The position numbers and the translations under genes are program-made. Source: Enoplolaimus lenunculus (taxonomy: Eukaryota > Nematoda > Enoplea > Enoplida > Thoracostomopsidae). From it: a DNA stretch of 64,000 bases. The notes beneath the pieces were generated by a model. It was not told where the DNA came from. It worked only from the letters and a program-made list of their open reading frames with translations, and made no database searches. Below, one piece after another: positions 24,901 through 36,072 of the stretch; position 1 is the stretch's first letter; every line of letters starts with the position of its first letter. The DNA is taken from contig JASANG010002204.1 of NCBI GenBank assembly GCA_030248215.1, positions 42,522-106,521 of the forward strand, given 5' to 3'.

Positions 24901-27633
24901 CTTTAGAATAACTGCTGCGCCTCTGGCCAATTGCTACGTTATTTTGCGATAAAGACTAGACAGTCACATTTGAGAATACGGCTATTTTTCACAACTTTTG
25001 ATATGTTTGTTGAGTATATAATTTTGCAATTCCCTAAATCGAACGAGACTAACTGAGGCGATCAAAAATTTAAATTAGCAAATTTCATTATTGCCAATGA
25101 TAAAAATTAGGACAGCCTCGCGCGCGCACTCTGCAATATTTAAATCACAGTTCGGTTGAAATGTTGCTGTTTTTATAAAATTTCGCATTTGAAATTGGTG
25201 TTTATTTTGTAAATGCAGTCTCGTCACGCACCACTAACAGCGAATAGGTGTTGCAAAAATTGCATGCGTTTCAAAACTGTAATAATAATTGTGAAAACTT
25301 TTCCGATGAAGTGTTAAAAGTTTAAAATTTTAAATTTCGAGGTACATTCGCGCTGATGTGCGAGAAGTATTTGTACCGGAGCACTAACTTCCATTCATGG
25401 ACGAAGTATACGAGGAGATATCGCTGATGGGTCGAGGTTAGAATATAATCCTTATAGGGGAATGGCCTCGCCCTCTAAGGTCTCACTGAGGTTGACTCAG
25501 CAAATGTTTAGATTTATTTGTAACAGTTAGACCAATCGACGGTATTATAACGTCGTAAGCTTCGAAACTTTTGTAAACTCATTTTTTTCTACGATGATTA
25601 TTTATAAGTCATAAAACTCCACGCTGTTAATGTTCAAAAAATTGAACTACAATTTCTACCTCTCAATTTAAAACGCAGCGTATAATGCGGACGCAAAATT
25701 TGTCACATTTTACCTTCTCATTTTCGTTTTCGTCAAATCAACCAAAAATACCTGAAAATAACACAAGCGAGTCGAGACGGGCCAAAGGGGGAACCCGACT
25801 CTCCCGGCTAACGATTTGCCAATATCAGACTAAAAATTAATATTTTAATCACTTTTTCAAAAGCCACCCCTGTCGATTTCAGTTCCACGCTGCTGTGCGT
25901 ACTCCGGATTGGGATTATCGCCAAGAGCACCTTTAAGGGGCGTTCACTTGCACGTCTTGCAATTATGTGTCGTGTAACTTTTAACAAAAGTTTTGCCCCT
26001 CAATTTTAGCTGTCAACGAACACACACAGTTCATTCGTTTGTTTCATATCTCAAATTACAGGTGGTTGTGCGGTTGGGCACCGTAAGGGAGGAGGGATGA
26101 CAATGATGCTATGGGGGAATGTTCAAAGAGAGAAAGTTTTACGTTAAATGCTGTACCGATTATTGTTGTGAGGCTTAGAGACGCAGGTGACTTGTTTTTC
26201 AATACTATCATGGGAAATACTGCTCTCCCGCGAGAAGTGAAACGCAATTTTAATGCTTAACCGTAACATAATTTTAATTTTGTTCCTTTTGATAAGCTAA
26301 ACGCGCACGATGGGCTTCGTTGTACCCGTCAGTCGCTTATGTTACGGATTCAGCCACTGTTCGTTTTGGGAAACCTCATGCAAATGATGTTTTGCAGGCG
26401 AACAACCGTAAAACATGGTTCGTTCTCAAGAAAGCAACAGGCTATTCAGATTCAATTGTAAATTTCATATTTAAAAACTTTGCTACAGTTTCTAAAAATA
26501 AAAATATTTTACAAAAAGGTAAGCAGCTAAAACTACTTCGATGGTAATTTAAATATTTCACGGTGGTAATATTTGACGGAGGGACAACTCAATGGTAAAT
26601 AATACCGTATCAAAACTTGTGTCGTCCAAATCTTATGCCAGTGCTGTCAGTCCTGAGACCCCAATGCGTTCCAAGACTTGATGGGTATTAATTTCTATTT
26701 TGACATATTTTGAGGTAAACAGCAAAATCTGTGTTTTCTGAAACGATTTTACATGTTTCTGTTGTCCATTTGAGAGCAACGTTTTTCGATGATTACACAA
26801 CGCTGTTCTTAATTTAGGATTACCATTCAAAGAATGCAGCAACTGCAAGGATGAAACTTGCAAATTGGCCATGTTTCTGACATTACACTTTAAGATTCCA
26901 AAATTTCTTTAAATCAGCAATGTATCAGCCGCCTATTTTTCGGGTTTACCAAACTACCATTGCTTTATTGCAAATTTTAATTTTTAAAATTGTATTTGAG
27001 GCGGAGTTGAAATGGAAAATCATATTATTTTATTTTCAAAAACGTAGTCTTTTCTGAAAATATGTCCCAGTCAAGCCCAACCTTTCCGTTCGGTACACTG
27101 GTAGTAATAGGGCATTATTCACGCAAATATTAATATAACAACTTTAATTAAGTGGTCCACAAAATTTAGTTGCGATGGAATTAATTAATCCCTGTTCCGT
27201 ATTGTGTATATATAGGATGAGCTACTGCAATAAATAAGCATTGGCATACATATGAGCAGTACAAAATTGCCACAACATGTGTGCGAGCACTCTCGCTTTC
27301 GAGCTTCAAGCGACGCTAGTCGCCTCCATGCCATAATGTTTAAGAACGATGGTTAGAAACATAAGCCTTCTAAGTATACCTAATTCTAAGCTGCCTCTGA
27401 GAAAAGCGGAAATAATGTTTTCAACAAATCTGAAAAAATTCACTTTTCTAAAAATTCGGCGCCACGCCAAACCTGCGTTAACGTTATTAAGGCGGCATAT
27501 TTTGTTGTTTAAACTTATAAGACAAAATTTTTGTTACAGAAGGTTGCTGTGAAAGAAATGGATTAATTTAGTAATGCCAATAATTTAACTATACTTAATA
27601 CAATATTTACATACAGCACAAAAAGTACGCTGT
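21970..27633. other. intergenic 5' of fz5/8
   Basis: No gene seen. A GGATCCGGCGGCGAGCG word at 23078-23095 is a decayed hAT MITE end. The region just upstream of Frizzled contains GTATATATAG at about 27206, about 500 bp before the ATG, a possible but unproven core promoter. Confidence 0.4.
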
Positions 27634-27714
27634 TTGTGGTTGAAGTCAACGAATTTAAAAAATTCTCACGTTCAAACCAAAGCTGATTATTTTCATCTCG
27701 ACATTCAGACGACG

Positions 27715-29694
27715 ATGTTGACAATATCGAAATCATTTATTACTTCTGTTCTCGTCGCAACTACATTAAGTGTCACCTGGGCTCAATCCAGTCATCAATA
27801 TGTTGCCTCAGGAGTCGACCCTCCGTCTGGTTACCATGGCCGATGTGAACCGCTTAGCTTGGCAATGTGCCAATCGCTAAACTTATACAACCGAACTCGA
27901 ATGCCAAACTTTTTCGAACAGTCAACACAAGAAGAATCTGGGCTTGAAGTGAATCAATTTTGGCCACTGGTCAAAATCAATTGTTCACCGTTGCTCGGAT
28001 TTTTCTTGTGCAGCCTATACGTACCAGTTTGTTTGGACGGCTATGATCAAGTGTTACCCCCGTGTCGGAGTGTTTGTCTGGCAGCGCAACAAGGCTGTGA
28101 ACCAGTGATGGGCGGCTATGGATTCTCGTGGCCATCAAAATTAAGCTGTGACAAGTTTCCCGTCAACGGCGAAGGCGATGTCATGTGTATGGAACCGCCA
28201 GAGCACGCAATTCGAGATTCCAGTGCGACTGGCATGCGACCCGGAGCGTATCCTGGTCACGTGAGCCAAAATGCTCACGCCGGTCCAAGCGTGGGAAAAT
28301 TTGACGTCGTTGATAAGCATCGTGGGAAAATACACGAAACTCATGGAAACGGGCAGTTATCGACGCTAAATTACCCAAGCGATACGTCGCTCGTGCCTAG
28401 TGATATGAACAACCGCGGTGTCTACCCACAAGGGGCAGGATATGGTCCACCGCCGGTGTGCCATTGTTCTTGTCGCACACCGTTCAGCCGTGTCCCGAGT
28501 CATTATCATCCACACCGAACTGTGTACGTAGGCAACGTTAGCAACTGTGCCAATCCTTGTTTCAGCCCGTATTTTTCACCTGAAGAGTTACATTTTGGTA
28601 TATTTTGGATTGGGCTTTGGTCAGTGCTGTGTTGTATTTCAACTTTGCTCACGGTGGCAACGTTTTTAATCGATATGGACAGATTTCGGTACCCGGAGCG
28701 GTCGATTATTTTCATGTCACTCTGTTATTTGTTGATGTCCGCCGGGTTTATCATTCGATTAATCGTCGGACACGAACATGTGGCTTGCGACTCCAAACAT
28801 GGCCCCCCGGGCGCCGCAGGAATCGCTCGCTCAGGCCCCGCAGAATCGGCAACTTGTACGATAGTATTTATCTTGGTTTACCTATTTGGAATGGCATCGT
28901 GTGTTTGGTGGGTTATCCTCACGTTAACCTGGTTTTTATCAGCAGGTTTGAAATGGAGTAATGAAGCAATTTCAAAATATGCCCAATGGTTTCACGTCGC
29001 AGCTTGGACGATTCCTTCGATTAAATGTGTTGCTATTCTGGCCAGCTCTGGCGTGGATGGAGACCCAGTTTCTGGCATCTGTTATGTCGGAAATAGTCAT
29101 TTGATGTCTCTGCGTATCTTTGTTCTTGGTCCGTTATTCCTGTATTTGGTTGTCGGTTCCTTTTTTCTGCTCGCTGGTTTCATATCGTTAATTCACATCC
29201 GCCGGATTATGGTCAAACAACAGGGCAAAGATACAACCGAAAAACTTGAACGGCTGATGGTCAGGATTGGAATTTTCAGCGTTCTCTACACATTACCGGC
29301 TACGATTGTTATTGGCTGTCATTTTTATGAAGAACAGTATCGTCGGCATTGGGAAATGTCTAAAATGTGCACTGCAAACTGCCTGCGATCGCCTGAAAAA
29401 CCGGAGTTTTTGGTGTTTATGATGAAATATTGTATGATGTTAATTGTTGGCGTTACGCCAATTTTGTGGATTTGGTCAAAAAAGACTCTGCTTTCATGGC
29501 GACACTTTTTTCAGTGTTGTTGTTGCTTTGCGACTGCAGGATCTGGTTGCTGTTGTTGTGGCATGAACGAGCCTTATCCTGGCCGCTCCAGTACGCAACC
29601 TGTATACCAGCCTGCAGAAGCAATTATTGCGATACGATCTCATAATGACATTTCGAGCAGCTACAGCGGTAAATACCCTCTGAATCATGTTTAA
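27715..29694 (+). CDS. fz5/8: Frizzled receptor, Fz5/8 class, single exon
   Basis: Seven-transmembrane Wnt receptor of the plasma membrane. I start it at the ATG at 27715 (659 aa) because a signal peptide follows at once (MLTISKSFITSVLVATTLSVTWA); the open frame upstream of it has only a TTG. The cysteine-rich Wnt-binding domain spans about residues 44-159, with the Fz5/8 hallmarks GLEVNQFWPLV, LPPCRSVC and YGFSWPSKLSCD. A linker with a CHCSC cluster follows, then TM1 from about residue 296 (FWIGLWSVLC), FLIDMDRFRYPER after it, GMASCVWWVILTLTWF in TM3, and the Dishevelled-binding KTxxxW motif as KTLLSW at 590-595. The tail has two poly-Cys runs and ends in LNHV, matching the LSHV end of human FZD5 (from memory), a likely PDZ ligand. 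Human FZD5 and FZD8 also have single-exon coding regions. There is no disruption. A TATATATA lies about 500 bp upstream and AATAAA at 29695 and 29946; neither is proven functional. Confidence 0.98.
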   Translation: MLTISKSFITSVLVATTLSVTWAQSSHQYVASGVDPPSGYHGRCEPLSLAMCQSLNLYNRTRMPNFFEQSTQEESGLEVNQFWPLVKINCSPLLGFFLCSLYVPVCLDGYDQVLPPCRSVCLAAQQGCEPVMGGYGFSWPSKLSCDKFPVNGEGDVMCMEPPEHAIRDSSATGMRPGAYPGHVSQNAHAGPSVGKFDVVDKHRGKIHETHGNGQLSTLNYPSDTSLVPSDMNNRGVYPQGAGYGPPPVCHCSCRTPFSRVPSHYHPHRTVYVGNVSNCANPCFSPYFSPEELHFGIFWIGLWSVLCCISTLLTVATFLIDMDRFRYPERSIIFMSLCYLLMSAGFIIRLIVGHEHVACDSKHGPPGAAGIARSGPAESATCTIVFILVYLFGMASCVWWVILTLTWFLSAGLKWSNEAISKYAQWFHVAAWTIPSIKCVAILASSGVDGDPVSGICYVGNSHLMSLRIFVLGPLFLYLVVGSFFLLAGFISLIHIRRIMVKQQGKDTTEKLERLMVRIGIFSVLYTLPATIVIGCHFYEEQYRRHWEMSKMCTANCLRSPEKPEFLVFMMKYCMMLIVGVTPILWIWSKKTLLSWRHFFQCCCCFATAGSGCCCCGMNEPYPGRSSTQPVYQPAEAIIAIRSHNDISSSYSGKYPLNHV

Positions 29695-29945
29695 AATAAA
29701 CTTCAAACCTCAAACGTTAGCTTCTTTAACAAAAACTGTCGATATATTATCGAGCTTACATCAAAATTTAAGTCGAAGAGTCCTCATTCTCCATGGTATC
29801 TTTGCTTATGCTCCCTGGCCCTGAATTTTTGGACAGCTAAAAGCCAGCGCAAACCATGTTTAACAACTTTTAAATGCGTAAACAATGTGTGCAATTTGAC
29901 TCATACAACTGTAATTTTTCAACTAATCTTTGCATTTGATCAAGA

Positions 29946-29951
29946 AATAAA
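29946..29951 (+). terminator. candidate polyadenylation signal for fz5/8
   Basis: AATAAA about 250 bp past the Frizzled stop codon. Another AATAAA sits directly after the stop at 29695-29700. Either would give a short 3' UTR. The motif is common in AT-rich DNA, so the call rests on position only. Confidence 0.3.
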
Positions 29952-29952
29952 A

Positions 29953-30155
29953 TTCAGTTCCAAGTTGCAGTCGAAGTTTGGCTTCTTTTTTGGAGAATTT
30001 CTGAACAAACGAACTAGTTTCTGACCAACGTTATATTCAGCCAACCAAAAATCAGTTTCATGTTGTAGTCGAAGATTTGCGATTTCCTATTGGACATTAG
30101 TGAATGAATGACTAACATGGTGACCAACGATCGCCAGCCTAAACAAAACAATCAG
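29953..30155. repeat. two diverged tandem units of about 100 bp after fz5/8
   Basis: CAGTTCCAAGTTGCAGTCGA...CCAACCAAAAAT and CAGTTTCATGTTGTAGTCGA...CTAAACAAAACAAT align end to end with about a quarter of bases changed. Confidence 0.55.
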
Positions 30156-31984
30156 TACAATCGCTCTCAACTACCATTAACAAAACAGAATTCAGCCTTG
30201 TTCACAATTTATCCAATCATAATGAAAATGTTCGTCAAGTCGAAATGAAAGCTACGGCCTACTAAGAAGTTTGGATTGGCGATGGCCGGCGCTGAAAAAA
30301 ATGACTAAAATATGGCCTTTCAAAAAAATTCGCGCAACTCTGTGTTTCCACGGGACAAAAAATGGTTTCTGTGTCATCGGAAACAAACAACTTTATGCGA
30401 CCAATGAAACGTTGCCTAAATGACTATCATTGCTTATGCTTAAACTGACGTCAGCCATTAAAATGTAGCATGGCGAAAGCTAATCCAATTGGAATCAAGC
30501 TTTTAAACATTTAGCTGCTTGAGTGAATTTTAGATTTAATTTTCTTAAAGCAACGAAAATATTTTGTAATATTTGTTTGTTACAAAATGAACTACGAATG
30601 AACAGTTGTTATACTGAGATCTGAAAAATGGACACAACCCTTGTTCTTAAATGTGTACTCAAACTATGTTCAGTTGTTGAAAATCTTGTGCTGTAGGAAC
30701 CCGAAAAACCGAGAGGGAGAAAATAAGAGGCCAGCCCTTTGTTGAGTCTGAATTAACAAGAGCCTATTTGTTTTACTTGACCCGTAAATGGATAGAGTGC
30801 GCAAAATTACAAATTATGTTGCCCATAAACGTCAATAAGCCTAATTAGATAGCGGAAATGCTTCCTGGAGCAAATTAAGTTCAGTACGACTTAATTTATT
30901 ATTCAAAGTGTAACGCTTTTATATCGATGGCATCGTACTGATGTTTCAAAAATGTATATTCCGAATGTAATAAACTTAAACCGTACAAAATGGCTTGCGT
31001 GTCTCGTTCAAATACATGGTGAGGAAAACTGACAAATTGTGGTGTACTTTGTCATCAGAATTTCTATTATTCATTTATTTATTACTGTGCACCGTATCCT
31101 GCACCCACAATTTGGGGTTTGTCACAATTTGCAGTCAGAAAACTCGATTCGTTCTGTAGTGTTTTGTGGGGTTTGTTTTTTACTTGTGTCTGTATTAGCA
31201 TTTATTTCTTATATTTACAGTATATGTTAAAAATAGTCTTTACCTACTTGAGGTGATTTAGATGAAAATTACTGTTTGAATTGTACCATTTTGTTTTAGC
31301 AACAGCTAAAACGCCGACAATTAACGTTTTTCCGCGTCTTTTTTCCTGTCTTTGCCCTCGCCTTAAAAGTTGTTTTCGGCTCACTAGTAAAATATAAATT
31401 TAGGCGCTTCTGTACTTTCAAATTTAATGCTAAGGTTTAGATTTAGGCTCGCACGTAGGGAAATGTTTAGGCAAAGGTTTGGGCTTATGTTTAGGTAAAC
31501 CTTTTCCGAAGAGGTGAATCCTTTCCTAAAGACTGTTGAGAGGAAGTATTCAAACGTCAAAATTTGTTTTGTAGTTTAAGAAAACAAACCCGTAGCTAAA
31601 ATTGAGAGACACACAGAGATGTTTAATTTACACCTGGATATTTCTGCTGGATCCCCATTTCTCTTTAATATTTTTAGCACCGTCACCGTGTTGATATCTG
31701 CCGCAAATGAGCCGATCTCACAGTTTTTGACCCTTCGTGTTCAGTGTTTACCTACCCTTGGTATTGTATATTTAATATATACTCGTCAGTATCGAGCTTA
31801 TCCTATTTGTATTATACGGTTTTTATGTTTATATTTTATTGTTTCAATGTGCAAATAATATTGTTGCAAAACACCGTGAACTTTTAATATAGAGATAATT
31901 GGTATTCTCAAATGTGTGCCTTAAAATTGCAGTAAATTGCGAAGCTGACCGTTCATTTGTTCAAAATGCAAAGAAGCTATAACC

Positions 31985-32325
31985 AAGAGTGGATGATGTC
32001 CACCTTGCAGAAGAGTGTGGAACTGCTTGGGCTGTGCATGGTAGTAAATGTACCAGCACGCGTTGCATTTTTGTTCGACCCCCCTCAATCAGGGGGGTTA
32101 AGCAAGAGATTAACAATAAAGTATGCTTCAGTACACCTACCCCCCCGCCTTAAAAAAGGGGGGGGGTACAATTTTCTCCTAGCATTACTACGATATAAAA
32201 CTACATACAGACCCCACCTAAACAGGGGGGTAGGCCAAAAACGCAACGCGTGCCAGGTACATTCTTTATTACACAGAATGTACCCAGTTGCACACTCTTG
32301 TTATACAGAGTGATCATCCACTCTT
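31985..32325. mobile_element. long-TIR MITE with 9-bp target duplication (Mutator-like)
   Basis: Flanked by perfect GCTATAACC repeats (31976-31984 and 32326-32334). The ends are inverted repeats starting AAGAGTGGATGAT; homology continues inward with gaps for about 120 bp per arm, through GCACGCGTTGC(A/G)TTTTT. The centre has four oriented runs of C or G. No coding capacity. A 9-bp duplication with long inverted arms suits a MULE-derived fold-back element. Confidence 0.85.
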
Positions 32326-32774
32326 GCTATAACCAACTGGCGAAACTTTATGAAGTTATTTAAGATGACCGGTGCTGGGTTTAACAAATTTTGTGACTAA
32401 AAATCACACGCCTCAATTCAAATTCTATCAATGATTTCAGTTAATTTGTTTATAATTATATACTTATTGTTTCAAACTCTTACTAAACTATATTTAAGCA
32501 GGTGTGATTTTTAGCAGAATAGAACTTCAACAACGTTTGTCACAGAGTTAAATTTGTTTAAAAAATTATCTTTCAACGATTTTTTACAATTTAAAGTTGA
32601 CTCACATTGCTTATACTTGAAGCACATTTCAGACTGACAAAAGATTTTTTACAAGAATTACGTTCCTGATTGTTGGTGAAATTTTTTTGGCATTCTGTTA
32701 GGAAAAAATGTCCGTTGTCGCGCCGTACAAGCTGAAAATCACTGCCTATTTTCTACTTGAATGTTTGCCATTTC

Positions 32775-32960
32775 GGCCCACGTAAAGAACGGGGCGGAAC
32801 AGTATTATAAGCATATTCCTAATTCTAAGCCCAAGCTTAAGCGTAAGAATGAGCATATTTCTAAGCCTAACCTTAAGCCAAGCAAAACCAGTCTAAAGTT
32901 TAAGCTTACTCTAGTGCAGTCACAAAGAAAAACGTTCCGCCTCTGATCTTTACATGGGCC
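32775..32960. mobile_element. MITE, 186 bp, 8-bp target duplication, TTAGGC-hexamer core
   Basis: Flanked by perfect GCCATTTC (32767-32774 and 32961-32968). Inverted ends GGCCCACGTAAAGAACGGGG and, from the right, GGCCCATGTAAAGATCAGAG followed on both sides by GCGGAAC. The interior is made of degenerate CTAAGC hexamers. The 8-bp duplication allows hAT, P or Merlin; the GG start is unlike typical hAT ends. Confidence 0.9.
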
Positions 32961-33055
32961 GCCATTTCGATAGCATTTATGTATGTATTATGTACTGTTT
33001 TACTATACCAAACAGGGTCCTGTCATTGTGTTATATTTAATAGTTTCGAATTGTA

Positions 33056-33277
33056 CACTGTAAATTCTTCTGAGTTGATTGAATTAACATCAGTAAACAT
33101 TAACGTAATATGAGTGGAGTTGATTCTTAATTTGAGTTTTGTTTATTCCGAGTGAGTTGGTTAAATTAACTCAGAATGATTTTAATCAACTGAGCAGTCT
33201 GGTTTTTCAAAGACGTAATTGAGACTCAGGGATTCAACTCATCCTGAATTAAAATCAAGTCGCTGGAATTTACAGTG
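33056..33277. mobile_element. TA-flanked MITE, CACTGTAAATTC ends (mariner-like)
   Basis: Starts CACTGTAAATTC and ends GAATTTACAGTG, perfect inverted repeats of 12 bp, each next to TA. The interior has repeated GAGTTGATT/AATCAACT(C) words giving partial self-complementarity. 222 bp, non-coding. Confidence 0.88.
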
Positions 33278-33295
33278 TAAATTTGTTAAATATTT

Positions 33296-33481
33296 CGGTC
33301 AATGCAAAGAACATGGCCGTAACAGTAGCATAAGCTTATTCCTAAGTCTAAATGTAAGCGTATGGATGTGCATATACCTCAGCCTATGCCTAAGCCAAAG
33401 CAAAAGAATTAATCTAAAGCTAAAACTTAAGTACGTTATTACAGTCCTGCAGGAAAACGTTCCGCCACTGTCTACATGAGC
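33296..33481. mobile_element. second 186-bp copy of the TTAGGC-core MITE
   Basis: Flanked by perfect AAATATTT (33288-33295 and 33482-33489). It has the same length as the copy at 32775 and the same end modules (CAATGCAAAGAAC at left; AAAACGTTCCGCCACTG...CTACATGAGC at right), with hexamers in the middle. Confidence 0.9.
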
Positions 33482-33489
33482 AAATATTT

Positions 33490-34760
33490 TAAACAATTTG
33501 TCTTCATTCTACATATATGACGATCATTTTACGTACGCTTCAAAAATTGTCGACGATTAGGCTTTATTTGGACTGTTTGTGCCAAAAGGTTGTGTAGTTT
33601 TTTGGCAGATACTTCGTAGTTTTCGTATTTCAATATAAACATTTGAAGTCGAGTACATAACAGCCTCAGAAAGATTAATCTGCCAAGGTTTAGCAACTTG
33701 TGAACTCCTAAGACTCAATCAGCTTTGTTCCAAAATTTAAGTATAAATATTTCAGACCTGAATTTTTCAATATTCGAATCCAATTTGATACTAAACTTTA
33801 GATTTAAAAGAGTCTTGAGGAGCAGATACGCAGCCAGTATGTTTAGAGCCAACGGTATTTAAACTGATTGTACTATGATCGATAATATAGAGGGGTTCTG
33901 CGAAACTTTAAGTAAATTTTTGTCTGATCAACTCAACTGAAAAACTTGCAAATTTGTTGTCATTTAAAAGTATATGTGATGTCTGTTTATAGATATGTGC
34001 GATGTGCGTAAAATTGTCAAATACTTAAAATTAAGCAATAAACAAAAAAGTGAACGTCCGACTTTTAATAGCATACTATAATAACGAGAGACGAGGGTAA
34101 TCCGATATATGTATTCCGAATTGTATGTTAATTTGTAAACCAGCAAAGGGCTTGGGGGTTACTACCTCCAACAAAAATTTTTGGCTTCTGTAAGCGCTTG
34201 ACACTCGCGTGATACCTAATAATTCTTGCAGATGTTGCAAAATTTTAAGCCTCTCGGATATATTGAGCTGGCAATGGGTGTGTGTTCATTGCATAAAGTT
34301 TAACAGATTTTTGTCAACATGCAAGCGGTCGGTGAAAATAAATTCCTATATTTTTAATTAAAATACGAGCTGGAAATAAACATATGGAAAATTTTGATGC
34401 GAAAGACACTGCTAGTTTTTTTAGTGTTTGATTGAATAATTTTGAAATTACAATTTTCACTTTAACCTTGCCATTGCCTGTTCCAAAACTGGTTCAATTG
34501 CCCATTTTACCACTTTTTTAATTGTTTTACGTTAAAGTTTGAATATTTAGCGAAAAGTTAACCTTCGATGTAACCAGTAGATCATATTGCGAACACTACA
34601 CACGAAGAATAAAATATTAGGTTGAGGAGAGTTATTGATATAAATTCGATGCATAAAGGTTAATGTTATAACCACAGCACCAAATTAACAAAATGTAACT
34701 GTATATTCGGTTCGGTAAAAATCCAAATTCGTTTCCATTATAAAAATACCAGAAATGTCG
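33490..34760. other. intergenic, nothing supportable
   Basis: AT-rich, no repeats or exon-like frames recognised. Confidence 0.5.
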
Positions 34761-34967
34761 TTAATTTATTTCCAAAATTAGTTCAAAACCACGCAAATAT
34801 AAATCACGCAACTTTTCTTCACAAATATGCTGTGCTCGACGCGAATTAAAATGACGCAATTCATTCAAAATCTTATAAAATTTGTGAGCATCCGTTGTTG
34901 TAAATATTTTCATGCCCAAGTTGTGTTGGCAGAATAATAAAACGTCTTCGAAGCTTTTATACTTCAA
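34761..34967 (-). CDS. possible terminal exon, unrecognised
   Basis: An open minus-strand stretch reading FEDVLLFCQHNLGMKIFTTT, then HKFYKILNELRHFNSRRA, ends in a stop at 34761. It looks like real protein (mixed helical, balanced charge), but the frame is closed 18 bases upstream of its TTG and only a weak acceptor (ataaaag, pyrimidine-poor) lies there. The TA-flanked palindromic MITE at 34995-35204 sits just upstream and may have disrupted it. It could be a 3' exon of the minus-strand gene to the right or a relic. Confidence 0.25.
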   Translation of the reverse strand: MKYKSFEDVLLFCQHNLGMKIFTTTDAHKFYKILNELRHFNSRRAQHICEEKLRDLYLRGFELILEIN

Positions 34968-34994
34968 TATCCGTTTCCGTTACTACGATCACTA

Positions 34995-35204
34995 CACTGC
35001 ACAAAATGGTGAGTCAAATTGACTCTCTCCGAAAAAGGCTCTATGTCACTACACAAACTGAGTCAAATTCGACTCCGGCAGAGTCAAACATGCGACTCAG
35101 TGAATCGAATTTGACTCTGCCGGAGTCGAATTTTGACTCAGTTTGTGTAGTCCCGTAGAGCCTATTTCGGAGAGAGTCAATTTGACTCACCATTTTTTGC
35201 TGTG
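34995..35204. mobile_element. TA-flanked near-palindromic MITE, 210 bp (mariner-like)
   Basis: Starts CACTGCACAAAATGG, ends CCATTTTTTGCTGTG, flanked by TA on both sides. The whole element folds back: GTGAGTCAAATTGACTCTCT and AGAGAGTCAATTTGACTCAC, then GAGTCAAATTCGACTCCGGC and its complement further in. GAGTCAAAT words recur within each arm. Confidence 0.92.
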
Positions 35205-35649
35205 TATCCGTTTACGTTAATACGTTGTACTTACGCACTGCAAATTAAGCACATCGCTAAATACTGTTCTCCACGATTGCAATTATCACACTGGATAGCC
35301 ACGAAATCAGATAAGGAAGAAAAATAATCGTCGTTTGGTCAAAACCAATTACCAATCTGATCAGATCAATGTACAGTGACAATTGATACATTATTCTGTC
35401 TGAATTATTGAAGTTTGAACAACTACAAATTTTATCAAATAAAAACGTAATCTGTTCATTAAAACCTGTTACAGCATTAATATTTTAAAGTTATTCGGTA
35501 ATTCAAACCAGAGAGAAATTCGATCGAAGTAAAAAATTTAACTTCTAAAAAGTACAGTTACTCCCCCAAATGCTGGTTTTAGGGCGTGGGATCAGTAAAC
35601 ATATTACACAAAAGACATGCATAGTTTTAATGTTACCGTTTTTAATCGA

Positions 35650-35790
35650 CATTTTTCAATTATTTTCTAGCCAAAGCATAAGCGAGAAGATAAGTGGCAA
35701 TCCAAAGTCTAAGCGTAAGCAAAAGATTCACTAAAGTCAAATCTTAGTCCATTGCAGCCGTACGAGACAACGTTACAGCCCTGAAAGCAG
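35650..35790. mobile_element. decayed TTAGGC-core MITE
   Basis: Degenerate CTAAGC hexamers (AAAGTCTAAGCGTAAGC) followed by a right-end-like module (ACAACGTTACAGCCCTGAAAG). Terminal repeats too diverged to bound. Confidence 0.5.
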
Positions 35791-36072
35791 CCTGAGCTGA
35801 AAAATTACCGTCCGAATGAAACTATGATCATTTGTATAAATATAATATATATCACTTTCAATTTGCTTCAAATTAAAAAACATCTAATTTCATAAGCCAG
35901 ATGCACAGCACATTGTAATTTAACAAAATCCTATCAGCCTGAGCCCCATTTAAATGTCGATCCATTTGATCGCGTCGATTGACGTCGTTCTTTGCTTTCA
36001 CTAGAAGCTCGGCCACTTTTTTCCTTCGGCGGAGGGTGTCGGGGTTGTGGTAGAGGCAACGGGCTATCAGGA

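Noticed and set aside
28141-28961. Open frames antisense to or in other frames of fz5/8
   Set aside because: They are shadows of the conserved receptor frame and have no motif.
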